A stretch of DNA of 23,909 nt from contig CAZILB010000051.1 in NCBI GenBank assembly GCA_964539925.1, positions 1-23,909 on the forward strand. The letters run 5' to 3'. The stretch's first letter is position 1; each line of letters opens with the position of its first letter. Made by a program: the position numbers and the translations under genes. Of this stretch, positions 7,763 through 17,382 are shown in pieces. The notes under the pieces were generated by a model. That model had not been told where the DNA came from, made no database searches, and saw only the letters and a program-made list of their open reading frames with translations. Origin of the DNA: DP-20 sp964539925. Lineage in GTDB: Bacteria; Desulfobacterota; Binatia; UBA9968.

Positions 7763-8818
7763 TCACGCACTGATGGCCGCGAGCTCGGTGATCAACGCTT
7801 GAATCTCTTTGGGCGCGCCCACGGTAATCCGCAGGCAATCGTGCAAGCCGGGCGCGTCGAAGTAACGCACCAGAATCTTTCTTCGCTTGAGCTCTTCATA
7901 AACCGGTTTTTGATTTGTTCCGCGCTTTTGCGCCAAGACAAAATTGGCGTGGGAAGGATAGACGAAGTAACCCGTGCGCTTGAGCGCGGCAGTGAGTTTT
8001 TTGCGGCTGCGCTGAATGCGCAGGCCATTGCGCGCCATCCACTTCATGTCCTGCAAGGCGGCGGTGGCCGCCACCAGGCTGAGACGATTCAGGTTATAGG
8101 AGTCCTTGACCTTCATCATGCCGGCGATGATGTCCGACGGCGCGAACCCCAGCCCGATACGCATCCCGGCCAATGAAAACGCCTTGGACAATGTCCGCAG
8201 CACGACCAGGTTCGGCAGACGGCTGATGAGCGGCAGCGACGAGGCTCCTTCGGTGGCGGCAAAGTCGATGTAGGCTTCATCCACGACCAGGATCCCGGCC
8301 ACGGAGTGCGCCAGCTTTTCGATTTCCGGCAAGGAGACCAGCGTCCCCGATGGCGCATTGGGGTTACACAAAAAAGTCAACGCCGCGTCCTGGCCAGCCA
8401 AAGACTCAGGTACAGAAAAGTCCTGGGGAAATTCGACTCGGGCGCCGATGCCGTCCTGGAGGTCGACCAGAGTATCGTAGAGCGTATAGGTCGGCACCGG
8501 AAATGCGACCCGGTCTCCCGGCCCGACGAAACTGCGCATCAAAAGCGTCAAAATTTCATCGGAGCCGTTCCCGGCGATGATATTTTCCGGCTTGACGCCG
8601 TAAACGGTCGCAGCAACCGACCGCAGTGTGTCGGCCAGCGGCTCGGGGTAAAGCCGCAGCGAAGGGTTGACCGCCTTTTTTAAGGCGGCGCACACCCCGG
8701 GGGACGGGGGATATGGATTCTCATTGGTATTAAGCTTGATTATACCGTTATCCTGCAGCTGTTCACCGGGAGTGTAACCCGCAAGAGCCGCGATATTCGG
8801 GCGAAAATAATCCGACAT
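7763..8818 (-). CDS. hisC: Histidinol-phosphate aminotransferase
   Basis: A 351-residue fold-type I, PLP-dependent aminotransferase that converts imidazole acetol phosphate and glutamate to histidinol phosphate and 2-oxoglutarate. Features: IKLNTNENPYPPSP near 27-40, NGSDEILTLLMRSF near 84-97, CNPNAPSGT near 151-159, VVDEAYIDF near 178-186, and RTLSKAFSLAGMRIG near 208-222 with Lys212 as the Schiff-base lysine. RYFDAPGLHDCLRITVG near the C-terminus is the HisC-type substrate-arginine region. The length is typical. The ATG at 8818 has no clear Shine-Dalgarno sequence. No other his genes are in the window, so it is detached from the classic operon. HisC-like enzymes can also use aromatic substrates, so a role in tyrosine/phenylalanine synthesis is an alternative. 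Confidence 0.93.
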   Translation of the reverse strand: MSDYFRPNIAALAGYTPGEQLQDNGIIKLNTNENPYPPSPGVCAALKKAVNPSLRLYPEPLADTLRSVAATVYGVKPENIIAGNGSDEILTLLMRSFVGPGDRVAFPVPTYTLYDTLVDLQDGIGARVEFPQDFSVPESLAGQDAALTFLCNPNAPSGTLVSLPEIEKLAHSVAGILVVDEAYIDFAATEGASSLPLISRLPNLVVLRTLSKAFSLAGMRIGLGFAPSDIIAGMMKVKDSYNLNRLSLVAATAALQDMKWMARNGLRIQRSRKKLTAALKRTGYFVYPSHANFVLAQKRGTNQKPVYEELKRRKILVRYFDAPGLHDCLRITVGAPKEIQALITELAAISA

Positions 8819-8952
8819 GCTCAGGGATTTTATCGGCAGCGGCGACCCTTTTCAAACGGCGTCGAGTTTCTTCCGGCGCAGTTGACGGAAGCGGCAAACC
8901 CGGTTTCTCCGAGTCTCGAAGCCCCAGGCGTTGTCACGCCCGTAAAGACATT

Positions 8953-8980
8953 TTTGTCCAAGGAATCCCGAGTTTGTCCA
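8953..8980. repeat. Pair of 8-base direct repeats TTTGTCCA in the hisC leader
   Basis: TTTGTCCA occurs at 8953-8960 and again at 8973-8980, a 20-base period (about two helical turns). The pair is immediately downstream of the putative hisC -10 box, the place where a repressor could act. It could equally be chance; no known operator was recognised. Confidence 0.35.
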
Positions 8981-8983
8981 GAA

Positions 8984-9012
8984 TTTTTAACTATTTGCGA
9001 AATTACTGCCAA
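8984..9012 (-). promoter_or_regulatory. Probable sigma-70-type promoter for hisC
   Basis: On the minus strand TTGGCA (9012-9007) and TAAAAA (8989-8984) are separated by exactly 17 bases, matching 5 of 6 and 4 of 6 consensus positions in an AT-rich patch of otherwise GC-rich DNA. This would give a leader of about 155 bases before hisC. The rest of the 349-base divergent region (8819-9167) shows no convincing gene. Just downstream of the -10 are two TTTGTCCA words. Confidence 0.45.
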
Positions 9013-9167
9013 GACCACCTTTTCCATCGGGGTAAGTAGCTGAATTTGCTCGGCGCCATATTCCAGCGATGGCATGTTTTTGGCTACGTTTCGGCGTTGG
9101 CCGATCCTCCGGTGAGCGCCGCTCGGTTATGACGACGGAGGGGGAGCAGCTCAGTTATTGACGCATT

Positions 9168-10897
9168 ATGGATACATCCAAATATCCCCAAAGCGATGCT
9201 TCTCTTTTGCTGCTCAACGAAATCGAGATTTTGTTGACGCAGATACACCTGACGGAGCTTTACGTCAAACAGGCGCAGAGCACGGCAGCCAACGAAGCTG
9301 CGCGCATCCAAAATCAGCATGAAACCGAGCTAAGCGCTCTCAAGTTGGCTCTCGCGGAAAAAGAGCAGCTGCTCGCTTCCCGCCAGCAAATCGCCGGCGA
9401 GACGGAAAAGAAACTTCTCGAGCGGGCACAGAATCTCGAGCAACAAGCAAACGAAACACAACGCCGATTCGATGAGCGCGAAGCCCTGCTGGAACATGCC
9501 CGCGCCGAGGTTGCCGCCCTGCGCGAACGCATCGCCCGGCTCCAAGCCGCCAAGGCAGAAGCGGAGGCGAAGGTTCAAACCGGGATACGCGAGCGCCAGG
9601 AGTTACAATCGGCGTTCGCTGCGCTTCGTCAGGAACTGGAAGTCAACCAGCGGGACTTCGAACACCAGCAACTGGTGTCACGGGCGCTGCAGGAAAATCT
9701 TCAAGCGCAACTCGATCAACTACGCGTTCAACTGGCCGAACGGGAAGCTTGGGCGGGGAGCGTTGTGGCGTTGCAACAGGCGAGAAGCGAAATCGCCGCC
9801 CTGCGCCGCGAAGTCGCGGTGCGCGAGCGGGCATTGACCGAACGCCAGGAGGCGGTGAGCGCCGGCGAACTCGCGCTCCATGGCAAGATCCAAGCGCTGC
9901 AGCAAGAACTGGCCCGCGGCCGCAGCGCCATGGCGGCCCGCACCGCTGAAGTCCAGGACGCGCGCGCCGAGGCCGGCAGGCTGCGCGAGCAGCTGAATGA
10001 ATTGGAATCCGTGGCGGCAGCGAATTTGGCGGCGCGCCGCCTCGCCGAAGACGCGCGCCAAACCCTGGAGATCGAGCTCGCCCGGATCAAAGAGGCTCTG
10101 GCGCAAAAGGTATCCCTGCTCGCCGAGCACGAGCAGCGCTCCGAGCCGCTGGAAAATCATCTGCGCAGTGAAATCGCCGCTCTGCACGGCCGGTTGGAAG
10201 AACAAAGGCTGCGCTTCGACGNNNNNNNNNNNNNNNNNNNNNNNNNNNNNNNNNNNNNNNNNNNNNNNNNNNNNNNNNNNNNNNNNNNNNNNNNNNNNNN
10301 NNNNNNNNNNNNNNNNNNNNNGCCCAAGCGGGGGCGCTTCACCAACGGGACACGGCCTTTTCGCAGTTAGAGCAGACTTTGCGCGCCGAAATCGGGCGCC
10401 TGATCGGCGAGGCGCAAGAAAAGCATCTGCTGCTGCAGAATCGAAACGACGAACTCGTCCGGTCCAAATCCGAGCGGGATGCGCTTCAGGGAAAAAACCG
10501 GGACCTGGCCGCGACGAGCGCCCGTATCGAAGCGGCAATGAGCGCGGAGGCGGAGCGCATGCGCACGGAGTTTCAAGCACAATTGGCCTTCTTGCAAGCC
10601 GAGTTGAGCCAAAAGGAATGGGCGCTGGAGGAAAAGCACGCCGCCGGCGGCGGCAAGGATCAGCAATACCGCGAGCAGATCGAATTACTGCGCCGGCAGT
10701 TGGCGGAAGCGGAGCCCCGAAAGCAACCGGAAAAGCTCGACATCGGCGACGATGCTTTAACCGAAGAACAGGAAGAGCGCTACGCGAAATTGCGTGAAGT
10801 CGCGGATGCCGTGACTTCACGCCCGGACCCGTCGTTTCCGGCGTCGGAGAACCGGCGCTGGCGCACTCAAATGGGCTGGAAAAGACGCTGGAAATAG
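9168..10897 (+). CDS. Very long coiled-coil protein, interrupted by an assembly gap
   Basis: Before the gap 351 codons are readable and after it 191, so the product exceeds 540 residues plus whatever the gap holds. After a short N-terminal part (SLLLLNEIEILLTQIHLTELYVKQ) almost the whole chain is Glu/Gln/Arg/Ala/Leu-rich heptad sequence, for example LREQLNELESVAAANLAARR and EQIELLRRQLAEAE. There is no signal peptide or membrane segment. After the gap the frame is a different one from the frame before it; as the 100 Ns are a placeholder this is not evidence for a frameshift. It implies that the missing length is 2 modulo 3. A C-terminal acidic stretch (DIGDDALTEEQEER) is followed by a basic, tryptophan-rich tail ending WRTQMGWKRRWK. 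The start ATG at 9168 is the only one possible, because an in-frame stop lies at 9159; the GGAGGGGGAG upstream is about 22 bases away. Two KaiC-like ATPase genes follow on the same strand. Function unknown. Confidence 0.75.
10222..10321. other. Assembly gap (100 N), true unknown sequence
   Basis: A run of exactly 100 N, the usual scaffold placeholder. Unlike the other two gaps, the flanks are not duplicates of each other, so sequence is really missing. It lies inside the coiled-coil gene, where internal near-repeats may have broken the assembly. Confidence 0.95.
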
Positions 10898-10927
10898 CCC
10901 CTGAGGTGCGGTGCCGTCGCGGCTGGT

Positions 10928-10965
10928 CTTGGCGCCAAGGCGCGCCGCAACCGATCATGATCGGT
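10928..10965. promoter_or_regulatory. Two perfect palindromes upstream of the first KaiC-like gene
   Basis: CTTGGCGCCAAG (10928-10939) is a perfect 12-base palindrome, and ACCGATCATGATCGGT (10950-10965) is a perfect 16-base palindrome. Their centres are 24 bases apart. They lie in the 117-base space between the coiled-coil gene and the ATPase gene, about 50-85 bases before its start codon. This is the shape of dimeric regulator sites; no known operator is recognised and no regulator gene is in the window. Confidence 0.4.
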
Positions 10966-11014
10966 CGACAATTTCACAAGATCCGAGGAATACATCGAAC
11001 AAAGAAGGACGAAC

Positions 11015-11737
11015 ATGCTGCAAACAGAACGCGTGCCCACAGGAATTGAGGGCCTCGATCAACGGCTTGAGGGGGGACTGCCAAAGGGCAGGTCAATCCT
11101 TGTGACCGGAGAACCGGGAACCGGGAAAACCATTTTCGCATTGCAGTTTCTCGTTGAAGGGCTGAAACGCGGCGAAAAGTGCATGTTCGTCACGGCGGAC
11201 GAAGGCCCCATGGATGTGCTCGAACAAGCGGCCTCCCTCGGGTGGGATCTCGAGCCGCAGGTTGAGGCGAAAGAGCTGTCGATTTTGAACGCGGGGAGCT
11301 ATCTCAGCTCTCTGCCCGGAGCGGGCAAGGAACGGCAAATCGATATACAGAAAGCCGTTGGCGACCTGTCTTCGTTCGTCAGCCAGATCGGCGTTCAAAG
11401 ACTCGTTCTCGATCCGGCCGGTCCCTTTGTCTTGTTGCGTGACAGCAGCGTGCGCATTCAGGATCAAACGCGCCTCCTGATCAAGCTGTTGCGTTCTTCC
11501 ATGAAAACCACCAACGTGCTAACTTCCTACGGCGTGCCCCGCACAGGCGAGCGCGTCATGCACGGCATCGAAGAATATCTCGCCGCCGGCGCCATCGTGC
11601 TCGAGATGATCTGGAAGGACGGTCAACTGGCGCGCAGCTTGATCGTCGAAAAGATGCGCTGCACCGCCGTCAAGCCGACCCAGCTCGAATTCGACATTGA
11701 AAAAGGCCGAGGGATCGTGATCCAACCTGTGCTTTAG
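11015..11737 (+). CDS. KaiC/RadA-like RecA-superfamily ATPase, single domain (first of two)
   Basis: A 240-residue cytoplasmic protein equal to one KaiC domain (PF06745). It opens ERVPTGIEGLDQRLEGGLPKG, the standard KaiC/GvpD entry. Walker A is GEPGTGKT at 32-39, the catalytic acidic pair is in FVTADEGP (Asp62-Glu63), and Walker B is RLVLD near 129-133. The end (SLIVEKMRCTAVKPTQLEF then DIEKGRGIVI) matches the KaiC-type 'KMR-x-T-x-x' C-terminal strand pair. Such proteins usually form ATP-driven hexamers; many single-domain members have no known role. There is no second CI/CII domain and no kaiA or kaiB nearby, so a circadian clock is unlikely. The ATG at 11015 has an AGAAGGA ribosome binding site 6 bases upstream. 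It is followed after 27 bases by a divergent paralogue. Confidence 0.88.
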   Translation: MLQTERVPTGIEGLDQRLEGGLPKGRSILVTGEPGTGKTIFALQFLVEGLKRGEKCMFVTADEGPMDVLEQAASLGWDLEPQVEAKELSILNAGSYLSSLPGAGKERQIDIQKAVGDLSSFVSQIGVQRLVLDPAGPFVLLRDSSVRIQDQTRLLIKLLRSSMKTTNVLTSYGVPRTGERVMHGIEEYLAAGAIVLEMIWKDGQLARSLIVEKMRCTAVKPTQLEFDIEKGRGIVIQPVL

Positions 11738-11764
11738 CATTTTTGAAGTTGGGATTTCCGCGAA

Positions 11765-12535
11765 ATGGCCACTGAGCGTGTTTCTACCGGCATCGCCGCA
11801 CTCGATCCCTTGGTCGGCGGCGGGTATCTTAAGGGGCGCATTTACCTCATCACCGGTGACGCCGGCAGCGGTAAGACCATCGCCTGTTTGCAGTTTCTGG
11901 TTCATGCCCTAAGGCAGGGTGAAAGAGCGGTTTACGTCACCGTGGACGAACGCCCCGTGGAGATTTTGGAAACTGCAGAGACCTTCGCGTGGGATCTGCA
12001 GCGCTACATCCAGGAAAAGAATCTGGTAATACTGGACGCCTCGCCCTATTTCGGCGGGCGCGGCGGAGGGAGCAGCGAAAAAGGCGTCGATCCGCAGAAA
12101 ATCGTCGCCGATCTGGGAAACTACGCCAGGAAACTCGGTGCAACCTTGCTGATCATCGATCCGGTTACGCCGTTGATTTCCACCGCAGATCCAAATTCGG
12201 GGCGCGACCAGACCCGTTCCCTGATCCAATTGATTCAAGCCCAGCTCAATGTTACGACCCTGTTCACCGCCCACGGCGGCGCGGATAAGAGCGACAACGG
12301 CGGCATCGAGAGATTTCTCGCCGCCGGCGTGCTGCTCGTAAAGACGACCGAAAAAGACGGCAAGCTTGAACGTGTCATGACCATCAAAAAGATGCGCAGC
12401 AGCGTCGCCGAGCCCCGCGCCCTTCGCTTTGTCATCAGACCAAACGAAGGTATCGCGCTCCTCGGATCCCCAGATGATCGGTCTCCTGAACCGCCCATTT
12501 TTGAGCTTGTCGACCCCGCGAAGAACGTCTTCTGA
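11765..12535 (+). CDS. KaiC/RadA-like RecA-superfamily ATPase, single domain (second of two)
   Basis: A 256-residue paralogue of the preceding protein. It opens ERVSTGIAALDPLVGGGYLKG. Walker A is GDAGSGKT at 31-38, the acidic pair is in YVTVDERP (61-62), and Walker B is LLIID near 128-132. The C-terminal KaiC signature is MTIKKMRSSVAEPRALRF near 205-222. Unlike its neighbour it has a glycine- and serine-rich loop (GGRGGGSSEKG, 97-107) and a short proline-rich C-terminal extension (SPDDRSPEPPIFELVD). The TAH in TTLFTAHGGAD and the conserved GIERFLAAGVLLVK and GIEEYLAAGAIVLE segments show common descent. Start at the ATG at 11765, with weak upstream pairing; close spacing suggests co-transcription. 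The two sequences differ enough that an obligate hetero-ring is possible, but this is inference. Confidence 0.88.
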   Translation: MATERVSTGIAALDPLVGGGYLKGRIYLITGDAGSGKTIACLQFLVHALRQGERAVYVTVDERPVEILETAETFAWDLQRYIQEKNLVILDASPYFGGRGGGSSEKGVDPQKIVADLGNYARKLGATLLIIDPVTPLISTADPNSGRDQTRSLIQLIQAQLNVTTLFTAHGGADKSDNGGIERFLAAGVLLVKTTEKDGKLERVMTIKKMRSSVAEPRALRFVIRPNEGIALLGSPDDRSPEPPIFELVDPAKNVF

Positions 12536-12636
12536 AAAGAGCCCTTCTATCCGTACCCGTGCGCAAGCGCGACACCCTCGCTTTTGCCGCCCCGCACTCA
12601 TTTTTTGCTTGAAATTTCTCGCCCTTGTCAGTTTTC

Positions 12637-12665
12637 TTGACACGCCGGGATATGATGCTTAACTT
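12637..12665 (+). promoter_or_regulatory. Possible clpB promoter
   Basis: TTGACA at 12637-12642 and TAACTT at 12660-12665 are 17 bases apart (6 of 6 and 3 of 6 matches). A better -10-like word TATGAT (12651-12656) is only 8 bases from the -35 and 20 bases from an alternative TTGTCA (12625-12630). Either reading gives a short leader before the clpB ribosome binding site at 12676-12682. A heat-shock-like CTTGAAA at 12608 has no matching -10. Confidence 0.35.
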
Positions 12666-12687
12666 TCGAGCTATCAAGAGGAATGAC

Positions 12688-15311
<2,624 letters not shown>

Positions 15312-15315
<4 letters not shown>

Positions 15316-15476
15316 CGGCGCCTTCGAAAAAGATTCCTCCGGGACTGGCGCGGGTAAGAAAAGAGCTTCCACCTCCGGCCAAGGTCTTCAAGGAAAAAAG
15401 GAAAGACACTCGCAAGCACTCGAAAGAGAAGCTGCAGCGAGAGCTGAGAGAATCCTTACCGCGCAAATCTTCTTAA
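15312..15476 (+). CDS. Small, very basic protein overlapping the clpB stop
   Basis: A 54-codon ORF starting at a TTG whose last bases overlap the clpB stop (TTGA) and ending at TAA 15474-15476, about 24 bases before the terminator. The product opens MTAPSKKIPPGLARVRKELP and continues PPAKVFKEKRKDTRKHSKEK before a short helical end. It is rich in Lys and Arg, with a PPP motif, no cysteine and a predicted long charged helix. The composition is unlike a random frame of GC-rich DNA, and the overlap arrangement suggests translational coupling to clpB. No Shine-Dalgarno sequence is seen. Such proteins often bind RNA or ribosomes, but no function is assigned. Confidence 0.6.
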
Positions 15477-15499
15477 TCGTTCTCTGTGATCTCACGCAG

Positions 15500-15538
15500 G
15501 AGGGGGCAGGCGGATCGGGCATGCCCCCTCTTTTTTTT
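15500..15538 (+). terminator. Strong intrinsic terminator after clpB and the small ORF
   Basis: GAGGGGGCA (15500-15508) pairs perfectly with TGCCCCCTC (15522-15530) across a 13-base loop, followed directly by eight T (15531-15538). It ends the clpB transcript. It finishes only 5 bases before the start codon of the MFS gene. Confidence 0.9.
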
Positions 15539-15543
15539 CCGTC

Positions 15544-17138
15544 ATGGCCGAATCCAACTCAAGCGACGAGCAAAAAGCCCATTTCCGACTGGTGCTCTGC
15601 CAGGTTTCCCTGGGACTTGCGCTGGTTGCCATCAATCATCGCGCCATTCAGGTGGCGCTGCCGACCCTCGCCCATGTCTTTCACGCCGACTTGTCATTTA
15701 TTCAATGGGTCCTGTTGGTCTATGACCTGGCGGTCATTGGCCTGGTCCTGACGCTCGGCCGGCTCGGCGANNNNNNNNNNNNNNNNNNNNNNNNNNNNNN
15801 NNNNNNNNNNNNNNNNNNNNNNNNNNNNNNNNNNNNNNNNNNNNNNNNNNNNNNNNNNNNNNNNNNNNNNTGGTCTATGACCTGGCGGTCATTGGCCTGG
15901 TCCTGACGCTCGGCCGGCTCGGCGACCTGTTCGGCCGCAAGTGGATTTACATTCTCGGTTTTCTGATTTTCATTTTTGCCTCAGCCCTTTGCGGATTGGC
16001 CCAAACTTCGGCGCAGTTGATCGCGTTCCGCGTCCTCCAAGGCATAGGCGGAGCCATGATTATGGCTAACGGCCGCGCCCTGGTGTCGATCAATTCCCTG
16101 CCATCGGAACGGGGCAAGGCCCTCGGCCTGACATCGACGGCCTACCATGTCGGCTACCTGACCGGCCCGACCCTCGGCGGTTTTATTATAGACACCATCG
16201 GCTGGCGCTGGATTTTTTTCTTGACGATCCCCATCGGCCTTGCCGCCGCCTATATGGCCTGGCGCGTGCTTAAGGAACGCGCGCAGAGTGAAGAACACAT
16301 CCAGGTCGATTTCGCCGGGGCCGCCTACTTGCTGCTGACGAACGTCTGTTTCGTCTATGCCTTGAATCAGTTGCCCCACCTCGGTCTCGGCCACCCCGTG
16401 GTATTCTCTTTTTTTCTCGTGGCGCTGGCGAGCCTCGCGCTCTTCATCCGCACCGAACAAAGGGCCGCAAACCCGATCTTGAACCTTTCGTTGTTTCGTA
16501 ACCGGCTTTTCTCCGTATCGAACCTGAGTCTGTTCTTTATCACCTCGACCCAATCCGCGATCAGCGTGCTGTTGCCCTTTTATCTGCAAAACTTGATGGG
16601 CTTTACGCCGACGCAGATGGGCTGGCTATTGATCGGCAGTTCCGTGGTCATCATCATGTGCGCGCCGATAGCCGGCTGGCTCTCCGACCGCTTCGGTTCG
16701 CGCCTGCTTTGCACCATCGGCGCCGCCGTCATCGTTGTTGGCCAGTACCTGATCGGCTCTTTGACATTACAGTCTTCGATCTTTCAGTTGGTCCTGCCGC
16801 AAGTTCTCATCGGCCTCGGCTGGGCGCTTTTCAATTCGCCCAATCAGAGCGCGATCATGAGCGCCGTGCCGCGCGAGCAGGTAGGTTCCGCCTCCGGCAT
16901 GACCGTGACCACGGCGCGAATCGGCGGCGCCATCGGCATCGCCCTCTCCGGGGCCGTCATGACGTACGCCTTGACCGCCTCCGGTCTGACCCCCGGCCAG
17001 ATCGAATCTCCAGGAAGCTGGAGCGCCGCCCCGCAGCACTTCCTGAACGCGTTCCAAATCACCGTGCATTGGATCAATGCCTTCGCGGTCCTGGCGGTTT
17101 TGTTTTCAGCGCTGCGCGGACCGCGGCGGGGAGATTAA
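15544..17138 (+). CDS. MFS exporter, DHA2 family (EmrB/QacA-like), split by a false gap
   Basis: The ORF is interrupted by 100 N at 15771-15870, but the 55 bases on each side are identical. Collapsing one copy joins 15544-15770 to 15926-17138 in frame and gives 479 residues, a normal length for a 14-helix drug:proton antiporter of the inner membrane. Motif A GRLGDLFGRK is at 72-81 of the joined protein, VLQGIGGAM follows, motif C GYLTGPTLGGFI is near 152-163, and GWRWIFFLTIPIG is typical of DHA2 members. Later helices are plain (for example LLIGSSVVIIMCAPIAGWLS). The ATG at 15544 has no Shine-Dalgarno sequence and directly follows a terminator, so its expression signals are unclear. Substrate unknown; no adjacent membrane-fusion protein or TetR-type regulator is present. 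Confidence 0.88.
15716..15925. other. False assembly gap: 55-base duplicate on both sides of 100 N
   Basis: Bases 15716-15770 and 15871-15925 are identical over all 55 positions, with 100 N (15771-15870) between. The joined reading frame is intact when one copy and the Ns are removed. The repeat is therefore a contig-end overlap left unmerged by the scaffolder, not a biological repeat. Confidence 0.95.
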
Positions 17139-17154
17139 CGCTGACGGATTTGCC

Positions 17155-17184
17155 TTGACAGTACGCCGAGGACTCACCTAACCT
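17155..17184 (+). promoter_or_regulatory. Possible promoter for the small ORF and dinB
   Basis: TTGACA at 17155-17160 and TAACCT at 17179-17184, spacer 18 bases, lie 43 bases before a good ribosome binding site. No CTGT-N8-ACAG LexA-type box is visible between the MFS stop and dinB, so SOS control is not evident. Confidence 0.4.
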
Positions 17185-17226
17185 CTGGGAGCGCGCGCAG
17201 CCGTCGCGGCGGCAAAGGAGACGACC

Positions 17227-17379
17227 ATGATCGAGCGGGGCAAGTTGATAAGTTTGGCGGTTCCGGAGTTCTCGCTTTGGTCGCCTAAACTGGAGACTCG
17301 AAGGCCTTTTCAACCATTGCCGGTTGCCAAAGGGGGCAGATCCGGGTTTCATCGATTCGCTCTACGCCCGTTGAGATAA
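17227..17379 (+). CDS. 50-residue ORF leading into dinB
   Basis: An ATG at 17227 follows AAAGGAG (17214-17220) with a 6-base spacer, the best ribosome binding site in this part of the window, and the frame runs to a TAA at 17377-17379, 3 bases before the dinB ATG. The product begins MIERGKLISLAVPEFSLW and ends RFALRPLR; it is basic and has no recognised domain, signal peptide or cysteine. As dinB itself has only a weak GAGA-type site, this ORF may act mainly as a translated leader that couples ribosomes to dinB. It may alternatively be a real microprotein or a chance frame. Confidence 0.4.
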   Translation: MIERGKLISLAVPEFSLWSPKLETRRPFQPLPVAKGGRSGFHRFALRPLR

Positions 17380-17382
17380 GCC

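Noticed and set aside
8830..9075. 81-codon minus-strand ORF upstream of hisC
   Set aside because: No Shine-Dalgarno sequence, no recognisable family, and it runs across the putative hisC promoter and the TTTGTCCA repeats. Part (EKVVLAVISQIV) looks protein-like, so it is not fully excluded.
9168..10897. Frameshifted (pseudogene) coiled-coil gene
   Set aside because: The frame change occurs only across 100 placeholder Ns, and both sides continue the same heptad style, so a broken gene is not supported.
9720..10958. 412-codon minus-strand frame across the N gap
   Set aside because: It reads through undetermined bases and is antisense to the coiled-coil gene; Pro/Arg-rich without motifs.
11015..12535. 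Circadian kaiABC-type clock
   Set aside because: Each protein has only one KaiC domain, and there is no kaiA or kaiB or output kinase in the window.
12608..12630. Heat-shock sigma-32 promoter before clpB
   Set aside because: CTTGAAA at 12608-12614 matches the -35, but no CCCCAT-like -10 lies at the needed distance. No CIRCE element is seen either.
15716..15925. Long direct repeat or tandem duplication in the MFS gene
   Set aside because: Exactly the same 55-base overlap length occurs at the dinB gap, and collapsing restores normal proteins; it is an assembly artefact.
17139..17382. LexA/SOS box upstream of dinB
   Set aside because: No CTGT-N8-ACAG or GAAC-N4-GTTC word is present in this stretch.
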